From Bartonella australis AUST/NH1 (GTDB lineage Bacteria; Pseudomonadota; Alphaproteobacteria; Rhizobiales; Rhizobiaceae), in the NCBI RefSeq assembly GCF_000341355.1, contig NC_020300.1, positions 1,054,001 through 1,118,000 of the forward strand: a DNA stretch of 64,000 bases. Direction: 5' to 3'. Positions within the stretch are counted from its first letter, which is position 1, and each line of letters starts with the position of its first letter. Below are positions 32,059-40,231 of this stretch, piece after piece. The notes beneath the pieces were generated by a model that saw only the letters and a program-made list of their open reading frames with translations, was not told where the DNA came from and did not search any database. Position numbers and translations under genes: made by a program.

Positions 32059-33750
32059 ATGAATGGCTCATTACTGCTCCTTCACCTTGCGGGCGCTGTT
32101 TCCCTGCTTCTTTTAGCTACACGCATGGTGCGTACAGGAGTTGAACGTGCCTGCGGGGACAAACTGAAATACGAGCTACGTCACGTCATGTCCAATCCAT
32201 TTTTTGCTGCGGGCTTTGGACTTTTTATGGCGATTATTTTACAAAGCTCTACTGCAGTGACACTTCTTGTGAGTTCTTTTGTGGGTTCTGGTTTTGTCTC
32301 CGGCTTAACAGGTCTTATAGCAGTACGTGGGGGGGAATTGGGATCAGCGTTAGTTGTCAAAATTCTCTCTTACGACCTCACCATTATCGTGCCGTTATGT
32401 CTTTTAGTCGGTACTGTTATCTTTATGATGACCGAAAAACCTAATTGGCACCAAATAGGGCGCATCATCATCGGCGTTGGCCTTTTAATTCTGTCTTTGC
32501 AAATGATAAGCGCCGCCACAGAGCCTCTACGTGATAGCGTGATTCTGCCTAATATCGTTGGTTACCTTTCAACAGACCTCCTTTCCGCTTTTTTACTAGC
32601 AGCAGCTTTAACTTATCTTTTGCACTCATCTATCGCCGGAATTATTTTGTTGGTTAATTTCGCTAACTATGGCCTTATTCACGCTCCATTATGCATTGTA
32701 ATGGTGCTTGGCGTCAATTTGGGTTCTTCTTTCATAGCGCCACTTTTAACACGCAATGCTCCACCCGATACCCGCCTCGTTTCCTTAGGCAATTTACTGA
32801 TGCGGGGCGCCGGCTCAGTTCTTATCCTGATCTCGTTTACTCTTTTTCAACCAACGACTACATGGCTTGGTAAAGACGCCCCTAGTCAGGTCATTAACGC
32901 CCATATCATTTTTAATATTTTTATCCTCCTTGCCGGTATACCATTATCAAAATGGGTTTTAAAATTAACCACTAAAATTGTACATATGAATGCAAATAAA
33001 TTGCGCGCCGATAGAACGCTCGATCTAGCGAAGCAAACGGCTCTCGATGATAGCGTTCTTAACCGCCCGAGCCTAGCTCTCTCTAATGTCATGCGTGAAG
33101 TCATCCATATTTGTGACCTTGTTGACATTATGCTAGAAAAAATCATGGAACTTTACGAAAAGCCCGATCCCGGCATTATGCATGAGCTCAACCAGCTGAA
33201 CACTATATTGGACAAAAAATACACCGCTATCAAGCTTTACCTTGTGCAGTTAGCTGGGCAAAAATTATCGGATGAAGAAGCTCTCCAAACACAAGAACTT
33301 CTGAGCGCGTGTATCAAACTAGATCAAGCAGGAGATATCATTATCCGTAATATGCTCGCGTTAGTAAAAAAGAAACAACAAAAGGGCTTACAGTTCGCCG
33401 ATGACAGCTGGAACGACCTACTCCATTTTCACGCCGTTGTTTTAGCAAATGCACATATCGCATTTAATACTCTTGTCTCACGTGACACACACACCGCCCA
33501 TTTATTAGTGCAGAAAAAAGACCAACTCCGTAATTTAGAAAAAGAAATGAGCTTAAAACATTTCAAACATCTACGTGAAGGTGACATCCAAAATGTGGAA
33601 TCGTCCAGCCTTCATCTCGACACTATACGCGATCTCAAGCAAATTAATTCCCTCTTGACCTCCATGGTCTACCCTATTTTAGAAGCGCAAGGACTCCTTC
33701 AAAGCTCTCGCTTACGGCATCCTCCTAAAGGACAAAAAGCCAGCCCCTAA
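32059..33750 (+). CDS. Na+/phosphate cotransporter (NptA/PNaS family) with PhoU-like tail
   Basis: The 563-residue protein begins with about eight to nine membrane segments. These hold the family motif ILQSSTAVTLLVSSFVGSG (about 60-78) and a weaker second repeat (LLHSSIAGIILLVNF). The cytoplasmic C-terminal 240 residues are helical and PhoU-like (VMREVIHICDLVDIMLEK, ACIKLDQAGDIIIRNML). Members import phosphate with sodium. GAAGGAAGAGGAG precedes the ATG. Confidence 0.88.
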   Translation: MNGSLLLLHLAGAVSLLLLATRMVRTGVERACGDKLKYELRHVMSNPFFAAGFGLFMAIILQSSTAVTLLVSSFVGSGFVSGLTGLIAVRGGELGSALVVKILSYDLTIIVPLCLLVGTVIFMMTEKPNWHQIGRIIIGVGLLILSLQMISAATEPLRDSVILPNIVGYLSTDLLSAFLLAAALTYLLHSSIAGIILLVNFANYGLIHAPLCIVMVLGVNLGSSFIAPLLTRNAPPDTRLVSLGNLLMRGAGSVLILISFTLFQPTTTWLGKDAPSQVINAHIIFNIFILLAGIPLSKWVLKLTTKIVHMNANKLRADRTLDLAKQTALDDSVLNRPSLALSNVMREVIHICDLVDIMLEKIMELYEKPDPGIMHELNQLNTILDKKYTAIKLYLVQLAGQKLSDEEALQTQELLSACIKLDQAGDIIIRNMLALVKKKQQKGLQFADDSWNDLLHFHAVVLANAHIAFNTLVSRDTHTAHLLVQKKDQLRNLEKEMSLKHFKHLREGDIQNVESSSLHLDTIRDLKQINSLLTSMVYPILEAQGLLQSSRLRHPPKGQKASP

Positions 33751-34300
33751 CTTTAATCTTAGTTTTGATTTAAAAATGGACGCCCCCCGTATAAAATACG
33801 CAAAAAAAAGACACACACCCCTGCGGCTATAACTACCCACTACTTGTTTTTTTTGCAATCGAGCCGCCGGTGGTGTTTTGAACAAGCCGCTAAATATCAT
33901 CTCGAAGATTACTGAATACCACGCTGATCGCTTCCCTTTTGAATAGCAATTTTCTCGTTGATTTGGCTACCTCATTTCAAATTTTGTCACGACCTCTATT
34001 CTTATAAAATTTGCATGAAAATGCACCTGCCTACGCTCTTTTCACGTCCTAAGACACTTTAGCACACTCTCTTTATATCAAGAAGCCGTTTCTAAATCCT
34101 AAGCACCCTCAATAGCGCACACACCTATAAATTCGCGCAATATCATGCTTATTAATGTATTTGTTTTGATTAAAAAACAAAAATTGTGGCAAAATTTTTA
34201 GGAATGACTTCTCTTTAAGCAATAAATAGACTAACCTTGATCTTCATGCAACTTACTCTAGCTACAGTCAGCAGTGTAAATTCAGGCAAAGGAGAGTGTA
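33751..34300. other. Intergenic region before glsB-type gene
   Basis: No gene seen in 550 bp. The right end holds the promoter side and ribosome binding site (AAAGGAG) of the small membrane protein gene at 34301. Confidence 0.45.
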
Positions 34301-34552
34301 ATGGAAGACGCAAATATCGGCTGGCTCGCAGCTATCATCATCGGTGGTCTGGCTGGGTGGGCTGCTCAATATTTTATGAATAGCCGAACAGGGGTGTTTT
34401 TGAACATTATTCTGGGAATCGTCGGCGCCGCGTTAGCGAGCTTCCTTTTTAGTCTTTTGGGCGTCAATTTCGTCGGTTGGTTGGGCTACCTCATTTCAGG
34501 TTTCATCGGAGCCTGCATCCTCGTGTGGGTTGGCCGGAAAATCCGGCCTTAA
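34301..34552 (+). CDS. GlsB/YeaQ/YmgE family small membrane protein (transglycosylase-associated)
   Basis: An 83-residue protein of three hydrophobic segments with the family glycine pattern: IIIGGLAGWAAQYFM, GVFLNIILGIVGAALASFLF and LISGFIGACILVWVGRKI. These stress-linked inner-membrane proteins have no proven activity; the transglycosylase name is historical. AAAGGAGAG precedes the start. A 7-bp hairpin GGCCGGA/TCCGGCC (34532-34548) covers the last codons. Confidence 0.88.
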   Translation: MEDANIGWLAAIIIGGLAGWAAQYFMNSRTGVFLNIILGIVGAALASFLFSLLGVNFVGWLGYLISGFIGACILVWVGRKIRP

Positions 34553-34770
34553 TCAGCGCCCGCCCCCTCTCGGAGGCGCCCCCCGGTGCCTTCCTAGAGC
34601 CGTTCTATCCTCGCTCGGGGCGGTAAACTCCGCGCCCGTGTGCGCGACTACCCCCCGAGGGAAATTTACAGTGCCGCCCCTTTCGCACGGCACAGCACCC
34701 GATCCGCGATCCCTGAGCTCCCCTCTCGCTCGCACGACCCCCGCAGCCTTCTCGCCGCGCCTGCGTGTTA
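34553..34770. ncRNA. Strongly GC-rich, hairpin-rich segment; candidate structured RNA, strand unknown
   Basis: Straight after the glsB-type stop the composition switches to strongly GC-rich for about 200 bp, then returns to AT-rich. It contains several stems: GGAGGCGCC/GGTGCCTTCC (34572-34594, one bulge, C4 loop); an 11-bp stem CTCGGGG..GGTA/TACC..CCCCGAG with a nested CGCGC/GCGCG helix (34614-34659); and GTGCCG/CGGCAC (34671-34693). The only other comparable GC islands here are rnpB and the tRNA. I do not recognise the family and do not see SRP, tmRNA or RNase P signatures. Open frames across it look incidental. Confidence 0.45.
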
Positions 34771-36006
34771 TATTTTACAAAAATTCGTCATCATTATGAC
34801 GACCTCAATTATCCGAAAGCGAAAAATTATAAATTAAAACTAAAAATTGAATTTATCGCCCACATTAAAACGCCGATACAATAAAGCGACCAAATCTGTC
34901 AGCTTGTGTCGCCTCTGACGGGCACCTACTTTACTATAAAGTACCCTTATTCAAAATAATTGAGCACCCACGCTAATGCCTATCCATCGGATAAAAAATA
35001 TTTTCTGAATATCAATAAAAAAGCAAAAAAATAGATCCTAAAAAAATAATGACCCGCCTCTCTTGCATTTTTTTCTAAAATTGGTTGCTTTCATATTGCT
35101 ACACTACAACCGCAGACTCGCTGGCAATTTATACCATCTAACACAGATTGCAAAGCGCGGTTTGCGCAGCGTGTGGAGTGTAATTCAAATAGGGATGGAA
35201 ATCGATATCCGATGTTAAAGCTTTCATCTTGCCACTACTAAAATGGTTTGCTGATCAGAATTTTTCAGTTTTCGTCACTTTCAGTAACTGGCTTATGGAA
35301 TCAGGGTTGATGGCTAGCCGTTTGAGCGCCATTGCACTCATGTACGTATTGAACCACAATGTGAATACCTCATCCCTCGTGACAAACTAGAGGAAGAAGC
35401 TAAACACCTGCCTGATATCTCGTACTAACTACGCGAAATTGCAGATGGGAGACAGCCAGCCTTGGCTTCTTGGACAAACATTGACCCCGTACAAAACTGT
35501 ATCTGACCGTAATCGAGCACTAATGGATTTTTAGGGACCAGTACCACCGCGCCGCTATCTTTTCAGCAGCGACAAGTTAACCCGTAATTACATTCACATT
35601 AGCTGGCAAGGTGCACAACGGATATACCGCTCCTGCCTGTGGACAGCAAGCAAACCACTGTTGCTGAGCCCCATCTATTTTAAAAGGATTCGCCGCTGCT
35701 GGTACCAGATTCTGAGCAAATAAAAAGCGCAAATCTCTTAAAAAAATACCGCGAAGCGTACGGCAAATACACCGTCCCCCCAATAAACAGGATAAACCAC
35801 CTATCTCCTTCGAAGTATTTCTGCATAACCTATCTAAAGCTAACCATTATTCACAACCACTGTGCTGCGCTCTCTATTATGTTGCAACCCACCAGCGATC
35901 AAAAAACACCTCTTAACACCTTTTACAATTTGTTGACACAAATTATCAGTAGCAGCGACTACTTTTATTTACTTTTAATTCCGCTGACGCTAAACGGCCA
36001 ACTTCT
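34771..36006. other. Decayed region without an intact gene
   Basis: About 1.2 kb. A coherent plus-strand stretch near 35210-35390 reads FILPLLKWFADQNFSVFV then [18 protein letters not shown] before a stop, and a minus-strand frame at 35577-35783 contains NPFKIDGAQQQWFACCPQAG. Both read like protein but lack intact starts, partners or families I recognise, so I regard them as remnants. Confidence 0.4.
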
Positions 36007-36222
36007 TTATTTGCAGAATTTTTCATTTAATAAATCACTTTCATTAATATTTAAATGATCTAATATTTTTTTTATTTCATTAGTTCTTAATGTATTGTTT
36101 TTTAATTTATAACCTAAATAACTTGGACTTTTGTTTAAAACATCTAATGAGACTCTATAAACAGGTATTCCGTTTTCGTATAAATATTTTTTTAGATTAT
36201 TAGTAAGAACTAATTTATCCAT
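36007..36222 (-). CDS. Small helix-turn-helix (Cro/CI-like) protein, very AT-rich
   Basis: A 71-residue protein (MDKLVLTNNLKKYLYENG, VYRVSLDVLNKSPSYLGYKL, EIKKILDHLNINESDLL) whose pattern fits a Cro/CI-type HTH: helix 2-turn-helix 3 around VLNKSPSYLG, then a hydrophobic late helix. The frame opens at 36237, but GGA sits 6 nt before ATG 36222, which I take as the start. It and its flanks are markedly more AT-rich than neighbouring genes, with A/T in most third positions, suggesting acquisition from a phage or plasmid. Target unknown. Confidence 0.65.
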   Translation of the reverse strand: MDKLVLTNNLKKYLYENGIPVYRVSLDVLNKSPSYLGYKLKNNTLRTNEIKKILDHLNINESDLLNEKFCK

Positions 36223-36727
36223 TTTCATTCCTTTCATAAAAATTTTTTATAATTTATGATAAATTATGTCAACACATTTTTTAATTGTTTTAAAATAAAT
36301 TGGTGATATATTAATAAATGCCAGTGTCTATTCGTTTTTTTATAAGCTTTATGTGTGGATACAGTCCCTGACACGGACCACCATAAAATCCGTCTGTACG
36401 GAAATAATATTGCGATTAGAACATTGGCATTTTAATTGCAAGGAAAATGAAATGAGTGGTGACGGTAAATTAAATTCCTCTTATAATCAAGCGTTGACTT
36501 CTTGCTCAGTTTAAATAAGCTGCGTTGGACTTTCGCCTATTTTTAATTTTCCTTCATCAAAATGAAAAAGATCACGTTTCTTAACCACAGCATCGGTTAA
36601 ACCAAACAAAGCCCCCTACTCTTCTTAAACAACCTTGAACGCCCTGTTAACCTGGTCATGTAACACAAATTTATCTAAATTCACTCAACTGAGAATACTT
36701 TTTTCATAACTAATAAAGAGTATTACA
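36223..36727. other. Intergenic region upstream of the carA leader
   Basis: No supported gene. It presumably holds the carA promoter; a weak TTGAAC about 100 bp before the leader start is the best -35 candidate, without a convincing -10. Confidence 0.35.
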
Positions 36728-36886
36728 ATGTTAAACGAAGTCTTAGAAAAAACAAAAAGAGGCCTTTACCTATTCATAGAATATACCTATACTTTCTATA
36801 TTAAGAGAAATATTATAACAATAATATACAGCCTCTACTACTATTACAGTTTTTACGTGGTGTTTATTATTACGCCTCTCAGATAG
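36728..36886 (+). CDS. Putative tyrosine-rich leader peptide of carA
   Basis: A 52-codon frame (MLNEVLEKTKRGLYLF..., ...IIYSLYYYYSFYVVF...) with ten Tyr codons, including four in a row. It stops 6 nt before carA ATG 36893. AAAGAG lies 7 nt upstream of its ATG. An open frame this long is uncommon in such AT-rich DNA. AGAGGC at 36758-36763 can pair with either of two GCCTCT copies (36831-36836 and 36874-36879), a switch-like arrangement. Its C/U-rich coding run recalls E. coli pyrBI, where UTP-sensitive pausing is coupled to leader translation. Function is inferred; a chance frame is possible. Confidence 0.42.
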   Translation: MLNEVLEKTKRGLYLFIEYTYTFYIKRNIITIIYSLYYYYSFYVVFIITPLR

Positions 36887-36892
36887 CGAGTT

Positions 36893-38101
36893 ATGAGTCA
36901 CACTATGACGCAGACCATCTCTTCCCCCAGTCCTTGGAGCGTGAGCAAGCCTACAGCCCTTTTAATATTGGCTGATGGGACAATTATTGAAGGTAAAGGC
37001 GCAGGCGCCACAGGTGTTGCAGAAGCTGAATTATGTTTTAACACCGCCATCACTGGCTATGAAGAAATCCTTACAGACCCGTCATACACTGGACAAATCG
37101 TTAATTTCACCTTTCCTCATATCGGCAATGTAGGTACAAATAACGAAGATATCGAAGATCTTACACCTCTCAATGATCGTGGCGCCATTGGTGCTATTTT
37201 TAAAGCGGACATTACTCATCCTTCCAGCTACCGCGCAATTGAAAATTTTAATCAATGGCTGAAGACGCATCAAATTATCGCACTTTGTGGCATTGATACA
37301 CGAGCACTAACCGTTCTTATCCGTGAAAAAGGTGCACAAAATGCCGTCATCGCCCATGATTTAAACGGAAATTTTGATATTAATGCCTTAAAAGAGCGCG
37401 CGCAAAAATGGCATGGCCTTATTAATCTTGATCTTGCAAAAAAAGTGACGTCAAAAAAATTAGTAAACTGGAATGAAAAACCGTGGGTATGGAACGAATC
37501 TTACAGTGAAAATAATAAGAAAAATTTTCATATCGTTGCGATTGACTACGGCATTAAACGCAATATTCTCCGCCTTATAGCCGCGCAAGGTGCGCACATA
37601 ACTGTTGTACCAGCGCACATGAACGCAGAAGAAATTTTAGCGATGAATCCCGATGGTATTTTTCTATCTAACGGCCCAGGGGATCCAGCCGCCACAGCTG
37701 AATATGCTGTTCCAACTATTAAAACACTCATTGATTGTAATATACCCCTTTTTGGCATATGCCTCGGTCACCAGCTTCTTGCTCTTGCTGTTGGGGCTAA
37801 AACTGTAAAAATGCATCAAGGGCACCACGGCGCTAACCACCCCGTTAAAGACCTGACTACCGGAAAAGTCGAGATTGCGTCGATGAATCACGGTTTTGCA
37901 GTAGACGCGTCATCTTTGCCGCAACACGTTGAAGAGACACATATTTCCCTCTTCGATGGTTCAAACTGCGGCCTTAAGATCAGCGGAAAGCCTATTTTTT
38001 CTGTCCAGCACCACCCCGAAGCCTCTCCGGGGCCACAAGACAGCCATTATCTGTTTACACGTTTCCGCGATTTAGTTGTGAATTATAAAAAAACAATCTA
38101 A
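36893..38101 (+). CDS. carA: Carbamoyl-phosphate synthase small (glutaminase) subunit CarA
   Basis: CarA hydrolyses glutamine and passes ammonia to CarB, giving carbamoyl phosphate for arginine and pyrimidine synthesis. The 402-residue protein has the CarA N-terminal domain (LADGTIIEGKGAGATG, CFNTAITGYEEILTDPSYTG) and a class I amidotransferase domain with the nucleophile Cys in PLFGICLGHQLLALAVG and the His/Glu pair in VQHHPEASPGP. ATG 36905 (MTQTIS) is an alternative start. carB is not adjacent: an MFS gene on the opposite strand and a long spacer intervene. Confidence 0.97.
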   Translation: MSHTMTQTISSPSPWSVSKPTALLILADGTIIEGKGAGATGVAEAELCFNTAITGYEEILTDPSYTGQIVNFTFPHIGNVGTNNEDIEDLTPLNDRGAIGAIFKADITHPSSYRAIENFNQWLKTHQIIALCGIDTRALTVLIREKGAQNAVIAHDLNGNFDINALKERAQKWHGLINLDLAKKVTSKKLVNWNEKPWVWNESYSENNKKNFHIVAIDYGIKRNILRLIAAQGAHITVVPAHMNAEEILAMNPDGIFLSNGPGDPAATAEYAVPTIKTLIDCNIPLFGICLGHQLLALAVGAKTVKMHQGHHGANHPVKDLTTGKVEIASMNHGFAVDASSLPQHVEETHISLFDGSNCGLKISGKPIFSVQHHPEASPGPQDSHYLFTRFRDLVVNYKKTI

Positions 38102-38240
38102 TTTAGTGATTTCTTATCTCCCAGGCTTCTATCTTTTTCACTAAAGAGCGTAATCTTTTTACTGCGCACCGGCACGCCATCTCCCAAAATGAATCAAATG
38201 CCTTAATTCATTTACGAAGACGATAAACTCCATTTTTGCT

Positions 38241-39512
38241 TTAATTACCGTGGCGTAATGGTTCTGGCAGCATTTTAGGAAGTGGACGCACGCGCAAAGC
38301 GAAAATTATAGTCGCTACAGCAACCATACAAAAGCTTCCTATAAAAGGAGCGCCAGAAAAATGAATTTCTGCGCCTTCATGCGTAAATTGTCTAAAAATA
38401 AGTGTATAAAAAATAGGTCCAATTATTGAGCCCAATGAAGTAACAGATGTCATCGCTCCCTGTAATTCTCCTTGCGCGTTCGCCGGTACTTGTGCTGAGG
38501 CAATAGCGCGCATGGGAGCATGAACGAGATATTCAAGTATCGTACACGCAAAAACGGCATAAACCATCCACCCTTGCGTTGCGAATGCGAAGCCGAACAT
38601 AGCGACTAACGCAGAAAAAAGACCAACCATAGTAATGCGCCAATCGTTCCAACGCTTAGAGAGATATGGCAAAATCAAAGCCATCACAATGATCTGCCCC
38701 ATACCGAAAACGCCATAAGACACTCCAATAGAAAAAGCACTCCAATCATAGCGCTCTTTAGCGACGAATGACCAAATGCTCGGCCACACAGATTGCCCAA
38801 CCCAATAAAGAAAAAAAGCTAACAACACCCAGAAAACGACTGGATATTGTCTAAGTTGCAAAAGCGCGCCTAAAGGATTTGCGCGCTTAATATCAAAAGG
38901 GCGTCTATTGCGCATAGAAAGAGTTTCTGGGAGCATAATCCACGCGAAAATAAAATTAATAAATGAAAAACTAGCAGCAAAATAAAACGGAACACGCGGC
39001 CCAAACTGGCCTAAGAAACCACCAATAAAGGAGCCTAAAGTAAACCCAACTCCAAATGCTACCCCGATAAGAGCAAAATTGCGTGTACGAGTCTTATCGT
39101 CCGATATATCGGCTAAATAAGCGGAACATGTCGCGAAACTAGCGCCACTCACTCCCGACAAAAAACGCCCGATAAATAACATAGAATAACTCCAGGCTAT
39201 AGCACATATGAAATTATCGATGGCAAAACTGATAATAGAGATAAGCAAAATGGGACGGCGACCATAACGATCAGAAAGATTACCAATGAAGGGAGCAAAT
39301 AAAAATTGCATCACTGAATAAGCAGCCAATAATCCCCCTCCTTCTACAGATGCCTTACTAATATCCTCTCCTGTCAACTGATGGATATAATCAGGCAAAA
39401 CGGGACCGATGATCGCGATGCCGATGATATCTAATAATAAAGTAATAAAAACTAAAACGAGCCCGCGACGAACGAATGCCGAATCAAGTTTTGGACTTTT
39501 CATAGCATGCAT
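38241..39512 (-). CDS. MFS efflux transporter, TetA-like (DHA1 family)
   Basis: A 423-residue protein with twelve predicted membrane segments. Signature motifs are LSDRYGRRPILLISI (loop 2-3, motif A), the N-terminal DIIGIAIIGPVLPDYI (motif D1-like) and the segment-5 GFTLGSFIGGFLGQFGPRVP (motif C-like, typical of drug-proton antiporters). The family includes TetA, but many members export other compounds, so tetracycline resistance cannot be claimed. It is inserted between carA and carB on the opposite strand. Confidence 0.85.
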   Translation of the reverse strand: MHAMKSPKLDSAFVRRGLVLVFITLLLDIIGIAIIGPVLPDYIHQLTGEDISKASVEGGGLLAAYSVMQFLFAPFIGNLSDRYGRRPILLISIISFAIDNFICAIAWSYSMLFIGRFLSGVSGASFATCSAYLADISDDKTRTRNFALIGVAFGVGFTLGSFIGGFLGQFGPRVPFYFAASFSFINFIFAWIMLPETLSMRNRRPFDIKRANPLGALLQLRQYPVVFWVLLAFFLYWVGQSVWPSIWSFVAKERYDWSAFSIGVSYGVFGMGQIIVMALILPYLSKRWNDWRITMVGLFSALVAMFGFAFATQGWMVYAVFACTILEYLVHAPMRAIASAQVPANAQGELQGAMTSVTSLGSIIGPIFYTLIFRQFTHEGAEIHFSGAPFIGSFCMVAVATIIFALRVRPLPKMLPEPLRHGN

Positions 39513-40123
39513 ATCACTTCCCTCACCATCCTTCTAAATCCCTGCTTATTTTTCGAAGCCTCCACTTAGCATAATTTGCGTCAACGCAAAACCTAAAGCA
39601 AAAAATGTCTCTAGATTCCACTTTACCGAGCGTACAGACATTTAATATTTTCACAAAGAGCGGATGATTTTTTACATTGTGTAAGCCTCAACGAAAATTT
39701 TCGCATATTTTGCAAAAAATTGGCCACACTCAGTAATGCTTCAAAAGTGCTATTTTAAAATATTTTTGAACAGAACAAACAAACTTAAATTCCAAAATAA
39801 CGACCCACCTCTCACCCCTGTTTTAATGAGAATATTGCCACCAGCAAATGTTTAAATACGTCTTCACGTGCCTATCACCTTTAAAATTTCATCAAATTTC
39901 GATGTAATATCCACTTCCGTTTAGAGTAAATGGCACTCAGCTTCATTTGCTGTAAATAACCCGCTATGCTGTGTTAAATATGGTGGCCTTTAACGTCTCA
40001 ACTTCGCTAAAATTTTATGTCCTCTTGATGATAAGTTACAGTTTTGCACTTACAGAAAGTTAATAAGCCTTAAAGAAGCTATTCATCTTCAATTTTACGA
40101 AAAAAGCATGGAAAAGGCATTTT
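39513..40123. other. Intergenic region between MFS gene and carB leader
   Basis: No gene seen in 611 bp. It holds the divergent control regions of the transporter and of carB with its short upstream frame. Confidence 0.4.
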
Positions 40124-40222
40124 ATGGCTTACTTTCTGTACTTATTAACCTATAAAACAAGCGTAGCCTCGAAAATTTTTAATGTTCTGCCTACCGCAAC
40201 TGCGCGCGGGCGCTCATCGTAG
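40124..40222 (+). CDS. Putative leader peptide of carB
   Basis: A 32-codon frame (MAYFLYLLTYKTS..., ...ARGRSS) with Tyr at positions 3, 6 and 10, ending 9 nt before carB ATG 40232. AAAGG lies 6 nt upstream of its ATG. CCTAC near 40190 can pair with GTAGG at 40219-40223, which covers the AGG of the carB ribosome binding site, so translation of the leader could expose or hide that site. The parallel with the carA leader is the main reason to take it seriously. Function is inferred. Confidence 0.38.
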   Translation: MAYFLYLLTYKTSVASKIFNVLPTATARGRSS

Positions 40223-40231
40223 GAAAAAGCC

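Noticed and set aside
34530..34799. Long overlapping frames on both strands across the GC-rich island
   Set aside because: GC-rich DNA has few stop codons; neither frame has a ribosome binding site, and the hairpins explain the segment better.
35577..35783. 68-codon minus-strand frame with a protein-like stretch (NPFKIDGAQQQWFACCPQAG)
   Set aside because: No family recognised, no credible start, surrounding region is decayed; kept only as a possible remnant.
38241..39512. Calling the MFS gene a tetracycline-resistance determinant
   Set aside because: Family motifs are shared by many DHA1 exporters; substrate cannot be read from sequence.
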